From Tabrizicola_A aquatica (GTDB lineage Bacteria > Pseudomonadota > Alphaproteobacteria > Rhodobacterales > Rhodobacteraceae), in NCBI GenBank assembly GCA_965194375.1, contig OZ239428.1: a stretch of DNA of 64,000 nt; one strand, written 5' to 3'. The notes under the pieces were generated by a model. That model saw nothing but the letters and a program-made list of their open reading frames with translations, had not been told where the DNA came from and searched no databases. Shown piece by piece: positions 34,691-43,033 of the stretch. Every line of letters begins with the position of its first letter. Positions within the stretch are counted from its first letter, which is position 1. Both the position numbers and the translations under genes were made by a program.

Positions 34691-34709
34691 CATCTTGGCA
34701 AAAATACTC
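34691..34709 (-). repeat. Intergenic GAGTATTTTTGCCAAGATG motif
   Basis: On the minus strand this reads GAGTATTTTTGCCAAGATG, a motif I recognise as frequent between genes in Rhodobacteraceae. A relative (GAGGATATTTTCACC) lies at 4402-4416 upstream of pepP. The role is unknown. Confidence 0.4.
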
Positions 34710-34748
34710 ATTCCAACGCTTGTCAGAAGCCCTGCCCTGTCAGAACGC

Positions 34749-35786
34749 TCACCCCGCCATCTGGGTGATCACGGCCACCCCGGGCGGCATCGGCCCGCCA
34801 AAAGCACGCAGCTCAGCCGAGGCGTCCGACAGCGCCACGTGCCGCGCCACGATCGGCGCCACATCGACGCGCCCCATCTCAATCAGTGTCAGCAAAGACG
34901 GATAACGCCACGACGGCATCCCACGCGACCCGAAGAGCGACAGCTGCTTCATATAGACCGCGTTCATGTTGATCTGCATCTTGGCAGTATGGCCCACCGG
35001 CAAGCCCACCTGCACATGCCGCCCCATCGTGCGCAGACATTCCAAGGACCCGTTGGCCGTGGCCTCAATCCCCAAAGCCTCCACACTCACATGCGCGCCG
35101 CCGCCGGTGATCTCGATGATCTTTGCCGCCACATCGCCATCCTTGGCGTTGATCGCAGCCTCGGCCCCCAAGGACAGCGCATGATCCAGCCGCTCTTGCA
35201 CGACATCGACCACGACCACCCGCGCGCCGAGCGCGCGGCCCAAGATCAACAGCGACAATCCCACCCCGCCGGTGCCATGCACGGCAAGCCACTCGCCCGC
35301 CTGCAAGGCTGCCCGGCCGGTCAGCGCATGAAAGGCCGTGGTCACCCGGCAGCCCAATCCAGCCGCAAGGGCCGGCGTCAGGCTTTCGGGCAGGCGCGCA
35401 AGGTTATGGGCATGGGGTGCGCTGACATATTCGGCATAGGCCCCCGGCTCGCCAAAGCCCGGCACCCGCTGGGCCCGGCAGGTGGTGGTCTGGCCCGACT
35501 GGCATTCCGGGCACTGGCCACAAGACAGGATAAAGGGCGCAATCACCCGATCCCCCACCCGCCATTTCGCCAAAGGCCCTGCCTCCATCACCTCGCCGCA
35601 ATACTCATGGCCCGGGATGGCGCCCAGCTTCACCTTGGGATGCTCGCCCACCCAGCCATGCCAATCGCTGCGACAAATACCGCAGGCCAAGACCTTCAGC
35701 ACCACCCCATCCGCTTCACAGACCGGATCGGGCACGGTTTCCAAGGACAGATCGGCGTTATACTCACGGATGACAGCGGCGCGCAT
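34749..35786 (-). CDS. Zinc-dependent alcohol dehydrogenase family protein
   Basis: This 345-residue medium-chain dehydrogenase has catalytic zinc ligands in LACGICRSDWHG and GHEYCGEV, the structural zinc cluster CGQCPECQSGQTTTC, and the Rossmann motif GTGGVGLSLL. AAAGGAG lies 7 nt before the ATG at 35786. It is inserted between purS and purQ and has no purine role, so it looks like a transferred or relocated gene. Hairpins lie between it and purS. Substrate unknown. Confidence 0.9.
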   Translation of the reverse strand: MRAAVIREYNADLSLETVPDPVCEADGVVLKVLACGICRSDWHGWVGEHPKVKLGAIPGHEYCGEVMEAGPLAKWRVGDRVIAPFILSCGQCPECQSGQTTTCRAQRVPGFGEPGAYAEYVSAPHAHNLARLPESLTPALAAGLGCRVTTAFHALTGRAALQAGEWLAVHGTGGVGLSLLILGRALGARVVVVDVVQERLDHALSLGAEAAINAKDGDVAAKIIEITGGGAHVSVEALGIEATANGSLECLRTMGRHVQVGLPVGHTAKMQINMNAVYMKQLSLFGSRGMPSWRYPSLLTLIEMGRVDVAPIVARHVALSDASAELRAFGGPMPPGVAVITQMAG

Positions 35787-35850
35787 GCGGCACTCCTTTG
35801 GATTTTGGCCCATCAGACCAAAATCGCCCAGCCTGTCAGACAGGGAAACG

Positions 35851-35915
35851 ACAGCCGATGTCGGCTGTCACAAATTTCTTCGAAGAAATTTGCCAAGATT
35901 TTTGCAAAATCTTGG
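35851..35915. repeat. Triple hairpin including the double palindrome shared with 23810-23854
   Basis: Three consecutive inverted repeats: ACAGCCGA-TG-TCGGCTGT (35851-35868), a 22-bp perfect palindrome at 35871-35892 whose sequence recurs at 23811-23832, and CAAGATTTT-TGC-AAAATCTTG (35894-35914). They lie between purS and the alcohol dehydrogenase (both minus), 17 bp past the purS stop. Confidence 0.8.
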
Positions 35916-35931
35916 TGCGCGCCGCAGCGCC

Positions 35932-36171
35932 TTACAGGATCTCGACCCGGTAGCTTTCGATCACGGTATTGGCCAAGAGCTTTTCGCACATCGCCTTCAC
36001 AGCGGTTTCAGCCGCCGCAGGGTCGGTCTCGGCCAGATCCAGCTCGATCACCTTGCCTTGCCGCACGCCATTCACACCGCCAAAGCCCAAGGCGCCCAGC
36101 GCATGACGCACCGCCTCGCCCTGCACATCCAGAACTCCGGCCTTCAGCATGACAGTGACACGGGCTTTCAT
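35932..36171 (-). CDS. purS: Phosphoribosylformylglycinamidine synthase subunit PurS
   Basis: PurS is the small bridging subunit of the PurLQS FGAM synthase complex. The 79 residues have the PurS fold: VTVMLKAGVLDVQGEAV, then GVNGVRQGKVIELDL and a C-terminal ESYRVEIL. It is 70 bp downstream of purC. The ATG at 36171 follows TGGGGGATGCC. Confidence 0.94.
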   Translation of the reverse strand: MKARVTVMLKAGVLDVQGEAVRHALGALGFGGVNGVRQGKVIELDLAETDPAAAETAVKAMCEKLLANTVIESYRVEIL

Positions 36172-36241
36172 GGCATCCCCCAAGTTGCGATTTGCCGCCC
36201 CCTTACCCTTGCCGCCTCAGGCCGACAAGGGGGCACGGCGG

Positions 36242-37003
36242 TCAGTTGATCAGTGTCGGCTTCGTCGTATGGGTCACGTTGGACGGCAAGACGCCCAAAC
36301 GGCGGGCAAGTTCAGTATAGACGTCCGGCAAAGGAGCCGGGTCGACCGCCGGTTGGCCCTCCCGCTCACCCGCCGCGCGCAGGTCCCACAATCGGCAGCT
36401 GTCTGGCGTGATCTCATCGGCCACGATCAGCCGCATGAACTCACCCTCCCAAACCCGGCCCATCTCCAGCCGGAAATCGGCCAGCCGGATGCCCACACCC
36501 AGCATAACACCTGACATGAAATCATTGACCCGCAAGGCCAGCGCCACCATGTCATCCAAATCCTGCTGATTGGCCCAACCGAAGGCCACGATATGTTCTT
36601 CGGCCACCATCGGCGAATTCAGCCGCTCGTCCTTGTAGTAGTATTCGACAATCGGGCGCGGCAGCGCCATGCCCTCGGGAATCCCGAGACGGGTCGACAA
36701 TTCGCCCGCGGCAAAATTGCGCACCACAACTTCCAACGGCAGGATTTCGGCCATCCGCACCATCTGCTCGCGCATGTTGACGCGGCGGATGAAATGGGTG
36801 GGCACGCCGATGGCATTGAGGCCGGACATAAAGAACTCGGACAGGCGGTTGTTCAGCACGCCCTTGCCATCCACGGCCGCAGGCGTCGGCTCTTCCGCGG
36901 TGGGTGCGCTGTCGTCCTTGAAATACTGGATCAACGTGCCAGGCTCGGGCCCTTCGTAAAGGATCTTCGCCTTGCCCTCGTAGACCTTTTTCCTGCGCGC
37001 CAT
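36242..37003 (-). CDS. purC: SAICAR synthetase PurC
   Basis: PurC joins CAIR with aspartate in purine synthesis. The 253 residues start MARRKKVYEGKAKILYEG and contain the conserved KDDSAPTAE..., VVVRNFAAGELSTRLGI and LVKPTLIN-like C-terminus. GAGG lies upstream of the ATG at 37003. It heads the purC-purS unit, and its start is divergent from the ATPase zeta gene across 214 bp. Confidence 0.95.
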   Translation of the reverse strand: MARRKKVYEGKAKILYEGPEPGTLIQYFKDDSAPTAEEPTPAAVDGKGVLNNRLSEFFMSGLNAIGVPTHFIRRVNMREQMVRMAEILPLEVVVRNFAAGELSTRLGIPEGMALPRPIVEYYYKDERLNSPMVAEEHIVAFGWANQQDLDDMVALALRVNDFMSGVMLGVGIRLADFRLEMGRVWEGEFMRLIVADEITPDSCRLWDLRAAGEREGQPAVDPAPLPDVYTELARRLGVLPSNVTHTTKPTLIN

Positions 37004-37154
37004 GAATGCCTCAATCACAATGGGAAATAGGGCGGCGACTGCCACCCTTCCCGGTCTGCCCGGCTATACGCATTGCACGCGCCGCATGCAACCCGGCCAA
37101 GCCGGACAAGCCCTGCGAAGCGGCCTTTGCACGGCGGCAATCGCAGCCGGGGGC

Positions 37155-37184
37155 TTGAACGCGCCCGCCCCTGCGGGCATATGA
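37155..37184 (+). promoter_or_regulatory. Predicted promoter of the ATPase zeta gene
   Basis: TTGAAC (37155-37160), 18-bp spacer, ATATGA (37179-37184). The spacer itself is a perfect inverted repeat (GCCCGC-CCCT-GCGGGC, 37163-37178), which could be an operator. Confidence 0.45.
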
Positions 37185-37217
37185 GATGAAAGCATTCTTG
37201 AATAGGAGGTCCAGTCC

Positions 37218-37532
37218 ATGACCACGTTTGACGATCGCGAAAACGCGTTTGAAGCGAAATTCGCCCATGACACAGATATGCAGTTCCGCGCCGAGGCCCG
37301 CCGCAACAAGCTGGTCGGTCTTTGGGCCGCCGGGCTTTTGGGCAAGTCGGGCGATGACGCTGCCGACTATGCCATGAGCGTGGTCTCCGCCGATTTCGAA
37401 GAAGCCGGTATCGAGGACGTCGTGCGCAAGGTCGCAGGCGATCTCGCCGGCAAGGCCAGCGCCGATGAGGTCCGCGCCAAGATGGCCGAGCTGCTGCCGG
37501 TCGCCAAGGCCCAGCTGATGTCCGAGGTCTGA
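37218..37532 (+). CDS. F1Fo-ATPase inhibitor subunit zeta (DUF1476)
   Basis: This 104-residue helical protein belongs to DUF1476, the zeta subunit shown in Paracoccus denitrificans to inhibit the F1 ATPase and so block wasteful ATP hydrolysis. Conserved starts FDDRENAFEAKFAHD and the central RNKLVGLWAAGLLG are present; the N-terminus is the inhibitory part in Paracoccus. A strong AGGAGG precedes the ATG, and a strong terminator follows. It is far from any atp operon, as usual for this gene. Confidence 0.92.
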   Translation: MTTFDDRENAFEAKFAHDTDMQFRAEARRNKLVGLWAAGLLGKSGDDAADYAMSVVSADFEEAGIEDVVRKVAGDLAGKASADEVRAKMAELLPVAKAQLMSEV

Positions 37533-37571
37533 GACCAGAGCCAAGCCAGCACGGCCAAGGCCGATGTGTTC

Positions 37572-37607
37572 AAAAGGCCGCGCCGGGGCAACCGGCGCGG
37601 CCTTTTT
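37572..37607 (+). terminator. Intrinsic terminator after the zeta gene
   Basis: AAAAGGCCGCGCCGG, loop GGCAA, CCGGCGCGGCCTTTTT forms a 15-bp perfect stem with a T-tail. Confidence 0.92.
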
Positions 37608-37742
37608 GCTTGGGTGACCCACCGCCGATCATGACGCAGATCGAACGAGATCATGCGGAATATGAATTTGCCTATCCTGCCCAGCCGTGGCACATCGCGG
37701 ATGTATGCAATTGTTCCTGCCAAAATTGCCCGGAGACAGACC

Positions 37743-38756
37743 ATGGCCCTTGACGCTCTTTCCAAACTTCTGGCCAGCCGTGACTGGCTGATGGCCGATG
37801 GTGCCACTGGAACCAACCTGTTCAACATGGGCCTCACCGCCGGTGAGCCGCCCGAGTTTTGGAACGTCGACTACCCCGACCGCATCCGAACCCTCTATCG
37901 CGGCGCAGTCGAGGCGGGGTCGGACATTTTCCTCACGAACACCTTCGGCGGCAACGCCAGCCGGTTGAAGCTGCACGGCGCACAGGGCCGGGTGCGCGAG
38001 TTGAACCGCATCGGCGCCAGCCTTGCCCGCGAGATTGCGGACGCCGCAGGCCGCCCGGTCGTCGTGGCCGGCTCTGTTGGGCCGACGGGCGACATCTTTG
38101 AACCGATGGGCACTCTGACCCATGCCGCCGCCGTGGAGATGTTCCACGAACAGGCCGAGGGCCTGAAAGAAGGCGGCGCCGATGTCTTGTGGATCGAAAC
38201 CATCAGCGCCGCAGAAGAATACAAAGCCGCCGCTGAGGCCGCCAAGTTGGCTGGCATGCCCTGGTGCGGCACCATGAGCTTTGACACCGCCGGGCGCACC
38301 ATGATGGGCCTCACCTCGGCTGGGCTGGTCGAGATGGTCAAAGGCCTGCCCTATCCGCCCTTGGCCTTTGGCGCCAATTGCGGTGTCGGCGCGTCGGACC
38401 TGATGCGCACGGTGATGGGCTTTGTGGCCGCAGGTCCTGCGGTGCCCTTGATCGCCAAAGGCAATGCGGGCATCCCGAAATACCATGACGGCCATATCCA
38501 TTACGACGGCACGCCCGAGTTGATGGCCGAATATGCCGTGCTCGCGCGCGACGCAGGTGTGCGGATCATCGGCGGCTGCTGCGGCACCATGCCCGAGCAT
38601 CTGAAAGCCATGCGCGCGGCCCTTGAAAGCCGCCCCCGAGGCCCGGTCCCCAGCCTTGAGGACATTCAGGCCAAGCTTGGCACCTTCTCCTCAACCTCGG
38701 ATGGCACCGACGGCGCTGGCCCCGCCGCACGCGAACGTCGCGGTCGGCGCGGCTAA
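37743..38756 (+). CDS. bmt: Homocysteine S-methyltransferase domain protein (betaine--homocysteine type / split MetH)
   Basis: The 337 residues form one homocysteine S-methyltransferase domain with zinc cysteines in FGANCGVG and IIGGCCGTMPEH. Annotated family name is betaine-homocysteine methyltransferase. In Rhodobacterales the same protein is proposed to be the homocysteine-binding part of a B12-dependent methionine synthase split into separate chains; the corrinoid protein 1.3 kb away supports this. The ATG at 37743 was chosen since upstream codons are not conserved-looking. The C-terminal 40 residues are low complexity. Confidence 0.88.
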   Translation: MALDALSKLLASRDWLMADGATGTNLFNMGLTAGEPPEFWNVDYPDRIRTLYRGAVEAGSDIFLTNTFGGNASRLKLHGAQGRVRELNRIGASLAREIADAAGRPVVVAGSVGPTGDIFEPMGTLTHAAAVEMFHEQAEGLKEGGADVLWIETISAAEEYKAAAEAAKLAGMPWCGTMSFDTAGRTMMGLTSAGLVEMVKGLPYPPLAFGANCGVGASDLMRTVMGFVAAGPAVPLIAKGNAGIPKYHDGHIHYDGTPELMAEYAVLARDAGVRIIGGCCGTMPEHLKAMRAALESRPRGPVPSLEDIQAKLGTFSSTSDGTDGAGPAARERRGRRG

Positions 38757-38768
38757 GGCAGTCTTGGC

Positions 38769-39857
38769 CTAGAGCAGCGAAAGCTGATCGCCTGCCCTTG
38801 GCGGCAGGCGAAAGAGATCGCACCGCAAGGGCGGCATCTGCGTGGCCAGCCCTAGCCGCGCCACCGCCTTGGCAAAGCGCTGCGCCAAAAGATCGGCCCA
38901 CAGCCCCTCGCCCCGCATGCGCCGCCCAAAGGCCGGGTCATAATCCTGCCCGCCATGCATCTCGCGCACCCGCGCCATGACCTTGGCCGCGCGGTCAGGC
39001 ACATGCGCCGCCAACCAGTCTTGAAAGAGCGTCGATACCTCGCGCGGCAACCGCAGCGCGATATAGCTTGCCGCCACCGCCCCCGCATCCTGCACGGCCG
39101 CAAGGATCGGCTCCAGCTCAAGGTCTGTGAGCCCCGGCACCACCGGGGCCAGCATGGCGCGCACCGGAATGCCCGCCTCAGCCAGCCGACGGATGGTCGC
39201 CAAGCGCCGCGCAGGCACCGGGCAGCGCGGCTCCATCGTCCGGCTCAGGCGCGCATCCAGCGTGGTGACCGAAATCCCCACCCGCAACAGCCCCGCCGCC
39301 GCCATGGGCGCCAAAAGGTCGATGTCGCGTTCGATCAGCGTGCCCTTGGTGGTGATTGCCACCGGATGTCGATAGGCCCAAAGCACCTCCAACACCTCAC
39401 GCATCAGGCGATGATCGGCCTCAATCGGCTGATAGGGGTCGGTGTTAGTGCCAATGGCCACCGTTGCCACCTGATAGCTTTTCGCCCGCAACTCTTGCGC
39501 CAGCACAGCCGCAATACCGGGACGGGCGATCAGCCGGGTTTCAAAATCCAACCCCGGCGACAGGTTCAAGAACGCATGGCTTGGCCGGGCAAAGCAATAG
39601 ACGCAGCCATGCTCACACCCCCGATAAGGGTTGATCGACCGGTCAAACGGCAAATCGGGCGAGCGGTTCCACGCCAGCGCGGACCGTGGCCGCTCAACCC
39701 GCGTTTCGGTGCGCAGCAAACGGTCGGTTTCCGGCAGATCCCACCCATCATCCACCGCGACCCGCGCCTCAGGCTCAAACCGGCCCGCGACATTCGACGA
39801 CACTCCGCGCGCGCGCAGGCGTTGGCCCTGTTTCAAACTCTCATGATGCTGTTGCAT
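38769..39857 (-). CDS. PA0069-family radical SAM protein
   Basis: The 362 residues contain a radical SAM [4Fe-4S] cluster motif CEHGCVYC within NPYRGCEHGCVYCFARP and the TKGTLIERD strand, the pattern of PA0069/SplB-like proteins of unknown substrate. It lies on the opposite strand inside the methionine-synthase locus, 12 bp from the bmt stop. The ATG at 39857 lacks a clear Shine-Dalgarno, and a longer N-terminus to 39974 is possible but unlike the family. Confidence 0.88.
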   Translation of the reverse strand: MQQHHESLKQGQRLRARGVSSNVAGRFEPEARVAVDDGWDLPETDRLLRTETRVERPRSALAWNRSPDLPFDRSINPYRGCEHGCVYCFARPSHAFLNLSPGLDFETRLIARPGIAAVLAQELRAKSYQVATVAIGTNTDPYQPIEADHRLMREVLEVLWAYRHPVAITTKGTLIERDIDLLAPMAAAGLLRVGISVTTLDARLSRTMEPRCPVPARRLATIRRLAEAGIPVRAMLAPVVPGLTDLELEPILAAVQDAGAVAASYIALRLPREVSTLFQDWLAAHVPDRAAKVMARVREMHGGQDYDPAFGRRMRGEGLWADLLAQRFAKAVARLGLATQMPPLRCDLFRLPPRAGDQLSLL

Positions 39858-40009
39858 GAGTGAGAAATAGAACATTAAGGGAACAAATGGAACGATTAAT
39901 TTACCCCCTTCCCCTTGCTGTCGGCTTTCGCTTGGGGCATGTCGGAAACCGGAAAGTGCCAAACGGCCTTTCACCGCATCACGGGCCCAAAGCCCCGAAG
40001 GAGCGCAGC

Positions 40010-40705
40010 ATGTCAGACGACGAAATCAACTTGGCCGAATTGAGCGACGAAGAGCTTGTCCTGCAGATGCACGACGACCTCTACGACGGTCTGAAAGAAG
40101 AAATCGAAGAGGGTGTTAACATCCTGATCGAGCGTGGCTGGACGCCCTATGACACGCTGACCAAAGCCTTGGTTGCCGGCATGACCATCGTGGGCGCTGA
40201 CTTCCGCGACGGCATCCTGTTCGTTCCCGAAGTGCTTTTGGCCGCCAATGCCATGAAGGCCGGGATGCACATCCTCAAGCCGCTTCTGGCCGAAACCGGC
40301 GCGCCCCGCATGGGCAAGATGGTGATCGGCACTGTCAAAGGCGACATCCACGACATCGGCAAGAACCTTGTCGCGATGATGATGGAAGGCGCTGGCTTTG
40401 AAGTGCTCGACCTTGGCATCAACAACTCGGTTGAAAAGTACCTCGAGGCGCTGGAAGCCGAAAAGCCCGATATTCTGGGCATGTCGGCGCTTCTGACCAC
40501 CACCATGCCCTATATGAAAGTCGTGATCGACACGATGAAGGAAAAGGGCCTGCGCGAAGACTATATCGTGCTGGTGGGCGGTGCGCCCTTGAACGAAGAG
40601 TTTGGCAAAGCCATCGGTGCAGACGCCTATTGCCGCGATGCGGCCGTGGCCGTGGAAACCGCCAAGCAGTTTGTGGCGCGCAAGCACAACCAGCTGGGCG
40701 CCTAA
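40010..40705 (+). CDS. Corrinoid (B12-binding) protein, split methionine-synthase component
   Basis: The 231 residues have a helical cap (about 20-95) and a Rossmann cobalamin-binding domain with the lower-ligand motif GDIHDIGKN and the nucleotide-loop residues MSALLTTT and VGGAPL, as in MtbC and the MetH B12 modules. It would carry the methyl-cob(III)alamin intermediate to the homocysteine-binding Bmt. AAGGAG lies 7 nt before the ATG at 40010. A strong terminator follows. The methyltetrahydrofolate-binding and reactivation partners are not in the window. Confidence 0.92.
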   Translation: MSDDEINLAELSDEELVLQMHDDLYDGLKEEIEEGVNILIERGWTPYDTLTKALVAGMTIVGADFRDGILFVPEVLLAANAMKAGMHILKPLLAETGAPRMGKMVIGTVKGDIHDIGKNLVAMMMEGAGFEVLDLGINNSVEKYLEALEAEKPDILGMSALLTTTMPYMKVVIDTMKEKGLREDYIVLVGGAPLNEEFGKAIGADAYCRDAAVAVETAKQFVARKHNQLGA

Positions 40706-40729
40706 GTTCACTCTGCTGCTTTACATCGC

Positions 40730-40758
40730 AAACCCCGGGCCATCGTGCCCGGGGTTTT
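40730..40758 (+). terminator. Intrinsic terminator after the corrinoid protein
   Basis: AAACCCCGGGC, loop CATCGT, GCCCGGGGTTTT: 11-bp perfect stem with a T-run. Confidence 0.9.
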
Positions 40759-40817
40759 CGTTTTGCCCCTTGGCATTTGCCGCGCCTGACCCCAAATTAG
40801 CTGGGAAGGAGACGATC

Positions 40818-40973
40818 ATGCCCCTGCCCCATTTCCTTGCGCTTATCCTCGCCGTGGTGGCAACCGCAGGTCTAACGATCTGGGCGGCCTCTGGCCTTGG
40901 CGTCTCGATGGGCGCGCTGGCGATTGCGGCGCTCTTGGCGGCTTTGGCCATTCGGGCCTTTGCATGGCCGTGA
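40818..40973 (+). CDS. 51-residue membrane miniprotein
   Basis: This protein consists of two hydrophobic segments (about 5-27 and 30-47) with almost no soluble part. GGAAGGAG lies 7 nt before the ATG and the stop overlaps the next gene's start by 10 nt, so it is probably translated and coupled to the DUF1638 gene. It has no recognisable domain; function unknown. Confidence 0.7.
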   Translation: MPLPHFLALILAVVATAGLTIWAASGLGVSMGALAIAALLAALAIRAFAWP

Positions 40974-41635
40974 CGGCCGCATTGCTGCCCGACGACGCCA
41001 CGCTGACCGAAGAGGGCCTGCATGTGCCCGGCGCGGGCCCCGTGTTGTTGATCGCCTGTGGGGCCTTGGCGCATGAGGTGCTGGCGCTGAAACGGTTGAA
41101 CGGCTGGGATCATCTGCATCTGCAATGCCTGCCCGCAAAGCTGCATCTTTACCCCGACCAGATTACGGCTGAAGTCGCCCGCACCGTGACCGAACAGCGC
41201 GCCGCTTTTGACCAAATCTTCGTGCTTTACGCCGATTGCGGCACGGGCGGGCTGTTGCAGGCCAAATGCGCCGAACTGGGTGTCGAGATGCTGGCAGGCC
41301 CGCATTGCTATTCCTTCTTTGAGGGCAATGACACCTTCGCCGCCCATGCTGACAGCGAATTCACCGCCTTCTACCTGACCGATTTTCTGGTGCGCCAGTT
41401 TGATGCTTTTGTCTGGAAACCCATGGGGCTGGACCGCCATCCGCAGCTGCGCGACATGTATTTCGGCAATTACACCAAGCTTGTCTATCAGGCGCAGACC
41501 GAAGACCCAGCACTGGACGCCAAGGCGCAGGACTGCGCCGCGCGGCTGGGACTGGCCTATGAACGTCGCTTCACCGGCTATGGCGATCTGGCGGTTGAAA
41601 TGGCCCGCGTCGCCACGCGCAGCCCCGCCGCCTGA
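40964..41635 (+). CDS. DUF1638 domain protein
   Basis: The 223-residue protein has DUF1638 hallmarks: an N-terminal LLIACGALAHEVL, central LYADCGTGG and HCYSFF, with several conserved cysteines that could bind a metal or cofactor. The family often lies near corrinoid methyltransferase genes, as here, so a supporting role in B12-linked methyl transfer is a fair inference but not shown. The miniprotein upstream overlaps it by 10 nt; a FAD oxidase follows 9 bp later. Confidence 0.85.
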   Translation: MAVTAALLPDDATLTEEGLHVPGAGPVLLIACGALAHEVLALKRLNGWDHLHLQCLPAKLHLYPDQITAEVARTVTEQRAAFDQIFVLYADCGTGGLLQAKCAELGVEMLAGPHCYSFFEGNDTFAAHADSEFTAFYLTDFLVRQFDAFVWKPMGLDRHPQLRDMYFGNYTKLVYQAQTEDPALDAKAQDCAARLGLAYERRFTGYGDLAVEMARVATRSPAA

Positions 41636-41644
41636 GCGCGCGTG

Positions 41645-43033
41645 ATGGCGTTGCCCGGCCCTCTCCTGACCGACCTTGCAGCCCTCCTCGGTCCCCGGCT
41701 CTCGACCACCGCAGCCGATCGCGCACTGCACGCCCAAAGCGAAAGCTACATGACCGCAGGCCAACCCGATGCCGTGGTCTACCCGACCTGCACCGCAGAG
41801 GTCGCGCAGATCGCCGCAGTCTGCGCCCAGCACGGCGTGCCCCTCGTGGCCTGGGGCGCGGGCACTTCGCTCGAAGGGCATGCGCTGGCGGTCAAGGGCG
41901 GGGTCACTGTCGATTTCCGCGACATGAACCGCGTCATCTCCGTGCATCCTGAGGATATGCTCTGCACCGTGCAACCCGGCCTGACGCGCTTGGCGCTGAA
42001 CCACGCCCTGCGCGACACCGGGCTGTTCTTTCCTGTCGATCCCGGTGCCGATGCCAGCCTTGGCGGCATGGCCTCCACCCGCGCCAGCGGCACCACGGCC
42101 GTGCGCTATGGCACGATGCGCGACGCGGTTCTGGGGCTTGAGGTGGTTCTGGCCGGAGGCGAGGTGATCCGCACCGGCACCGCCGCGCCAAAATCCTCTG
42201 CCGGCTATGACCTGACCGCGCTTTTCGTCGGGGCCGAGGGCACGCTCGGCCTCATCACCGAGCTCACATTGCGCCTGCACGGCCAGCCCGAGGCGACTTC
42301 GGCCGCGAGTTGCGGCTTTGCCGATATGGCCGCTGCCGTCGATTGCGTCATTGCCACGATCCAGACCGGCCTGCCCATGGCGCGGATCGAGTTTCTCGAT
42401 CCTGCAACCGTTGCGGCCTGCAATGCGTTTTCCGGCACCGACCTGCCCTTGTGCCCGCAGCTTTTGGTGGAATTCCACGGCTCGCCCGAAGGTGTGGCCG
42501 AACAGGCCCAACGCTTTGGCGCCATCGCGGCAGACTTCGGCTGCACCGGTTTTCTTTGGGCTAAGGCCACCGAGGACCGCAGCCGGTTGTGGAAGATGCG
42601 CCACGACGCCTATCGCGCCATTCTGGCCAGCAGACCGGGCGCGACGGCGGTTGTCACCGATGTCTGTGTGCCGATTTCAGCCCTTGCCCAAGCGGTCGAG
42701 GAAACCCGCGCCGACATTGCCCAAAGCGACCTGCCCGGCCCGATCCTTGGCCATGTCGGCGACGGCAACTTCCACGCCATCCTGCTAATCGATCCAGCCA
42801 ATCCGCAGGAAACCGCCACCGCCAAAGCACTTGCCACCCGCATGGCCGAACGCGCCTTGGGCTTGGGCGGCACCATCACCGGCGAGCATGGGGTGGGGAT
42901 GGGCAAACTGCCGCTCATGGAAGCCGAACATGGGGCTGCTTGGGCGGTGATGGGCCAGATCAAACGCGCCCTTGACCCGCAGAATCTGATGAACCCCGGC
43001 AAGCTGGTGCCGCAACCCAAGGTGGGCTCATGA
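41645..43033 (+). CDS. FAD-binding oxidase, GlcD/D-lactate dehydrogenase-like
   Basis: The 462-residue flavoprotein has an N-terminal FAD_binding_4 domain (VAWGAGTSLEGHA, PGADASLGGMASTRASGTTAVRYGT) and a C-terminal oxidase domain (HVGDGNFH, GEHGVGMGK). It probably oxidises a D-2-hydroxy acid (D-lactate or glycolate) and passes electrons to a quinone or cytochrome. It lies 9 bp downstream of DUF1638 and overlaps a SnoaL-like gene by 4 nt (ATGA). No glcE or glcF genes are adjacent, which favours the single-subunit D-lactate dehydrogenase type. Confidence 0.9.
   Translation: MALPGPLLTDLAALLGPRLSTTAADRALHAQSESYMTAGQPDAVVYPTCTAEVAQIAAVCAQHGVPLVAWGAGTSLEGHALAVKGGVTVDFRDMNRVISVHPEDMLCTVQPGLTRLALNHALRDTGLFFPVDPGADASLGGMASTRASGTTAVRYGTMRDAVLGLEVVLAGGEVIRTGTAAPKSSAGYDLTALFVGAEGTLGLITELTLRLHGQPEATSAASCGFADMAAAVDCVIATIQTGLPMARIEFLDPATVAACNAFSGTDLPLCPQLLVEFHGSPEGVAEQAQRFGAIAADFGCTGFLWAKATEDRSRLWKMRHDAYRAILASRPGATAVVTDVCVPISALAQAVEETRADIAQSDLPGPILGHVGDGNFHAILLIDPANPQETATAKALATRMAERALGLGGTITGEHGVGMGKLPLMEAEHGAAWAVMGQIKRALDPQNLMNPGKLVPQPKVGS

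Noticed and set aside
37608..37742. A cobalamin or SAM riboswitch before bmt
   Set aside because: I looked for the B12 box and the SAM-II core and saw neither in the 135-bp leader. A covariance search would be needed to be certain.
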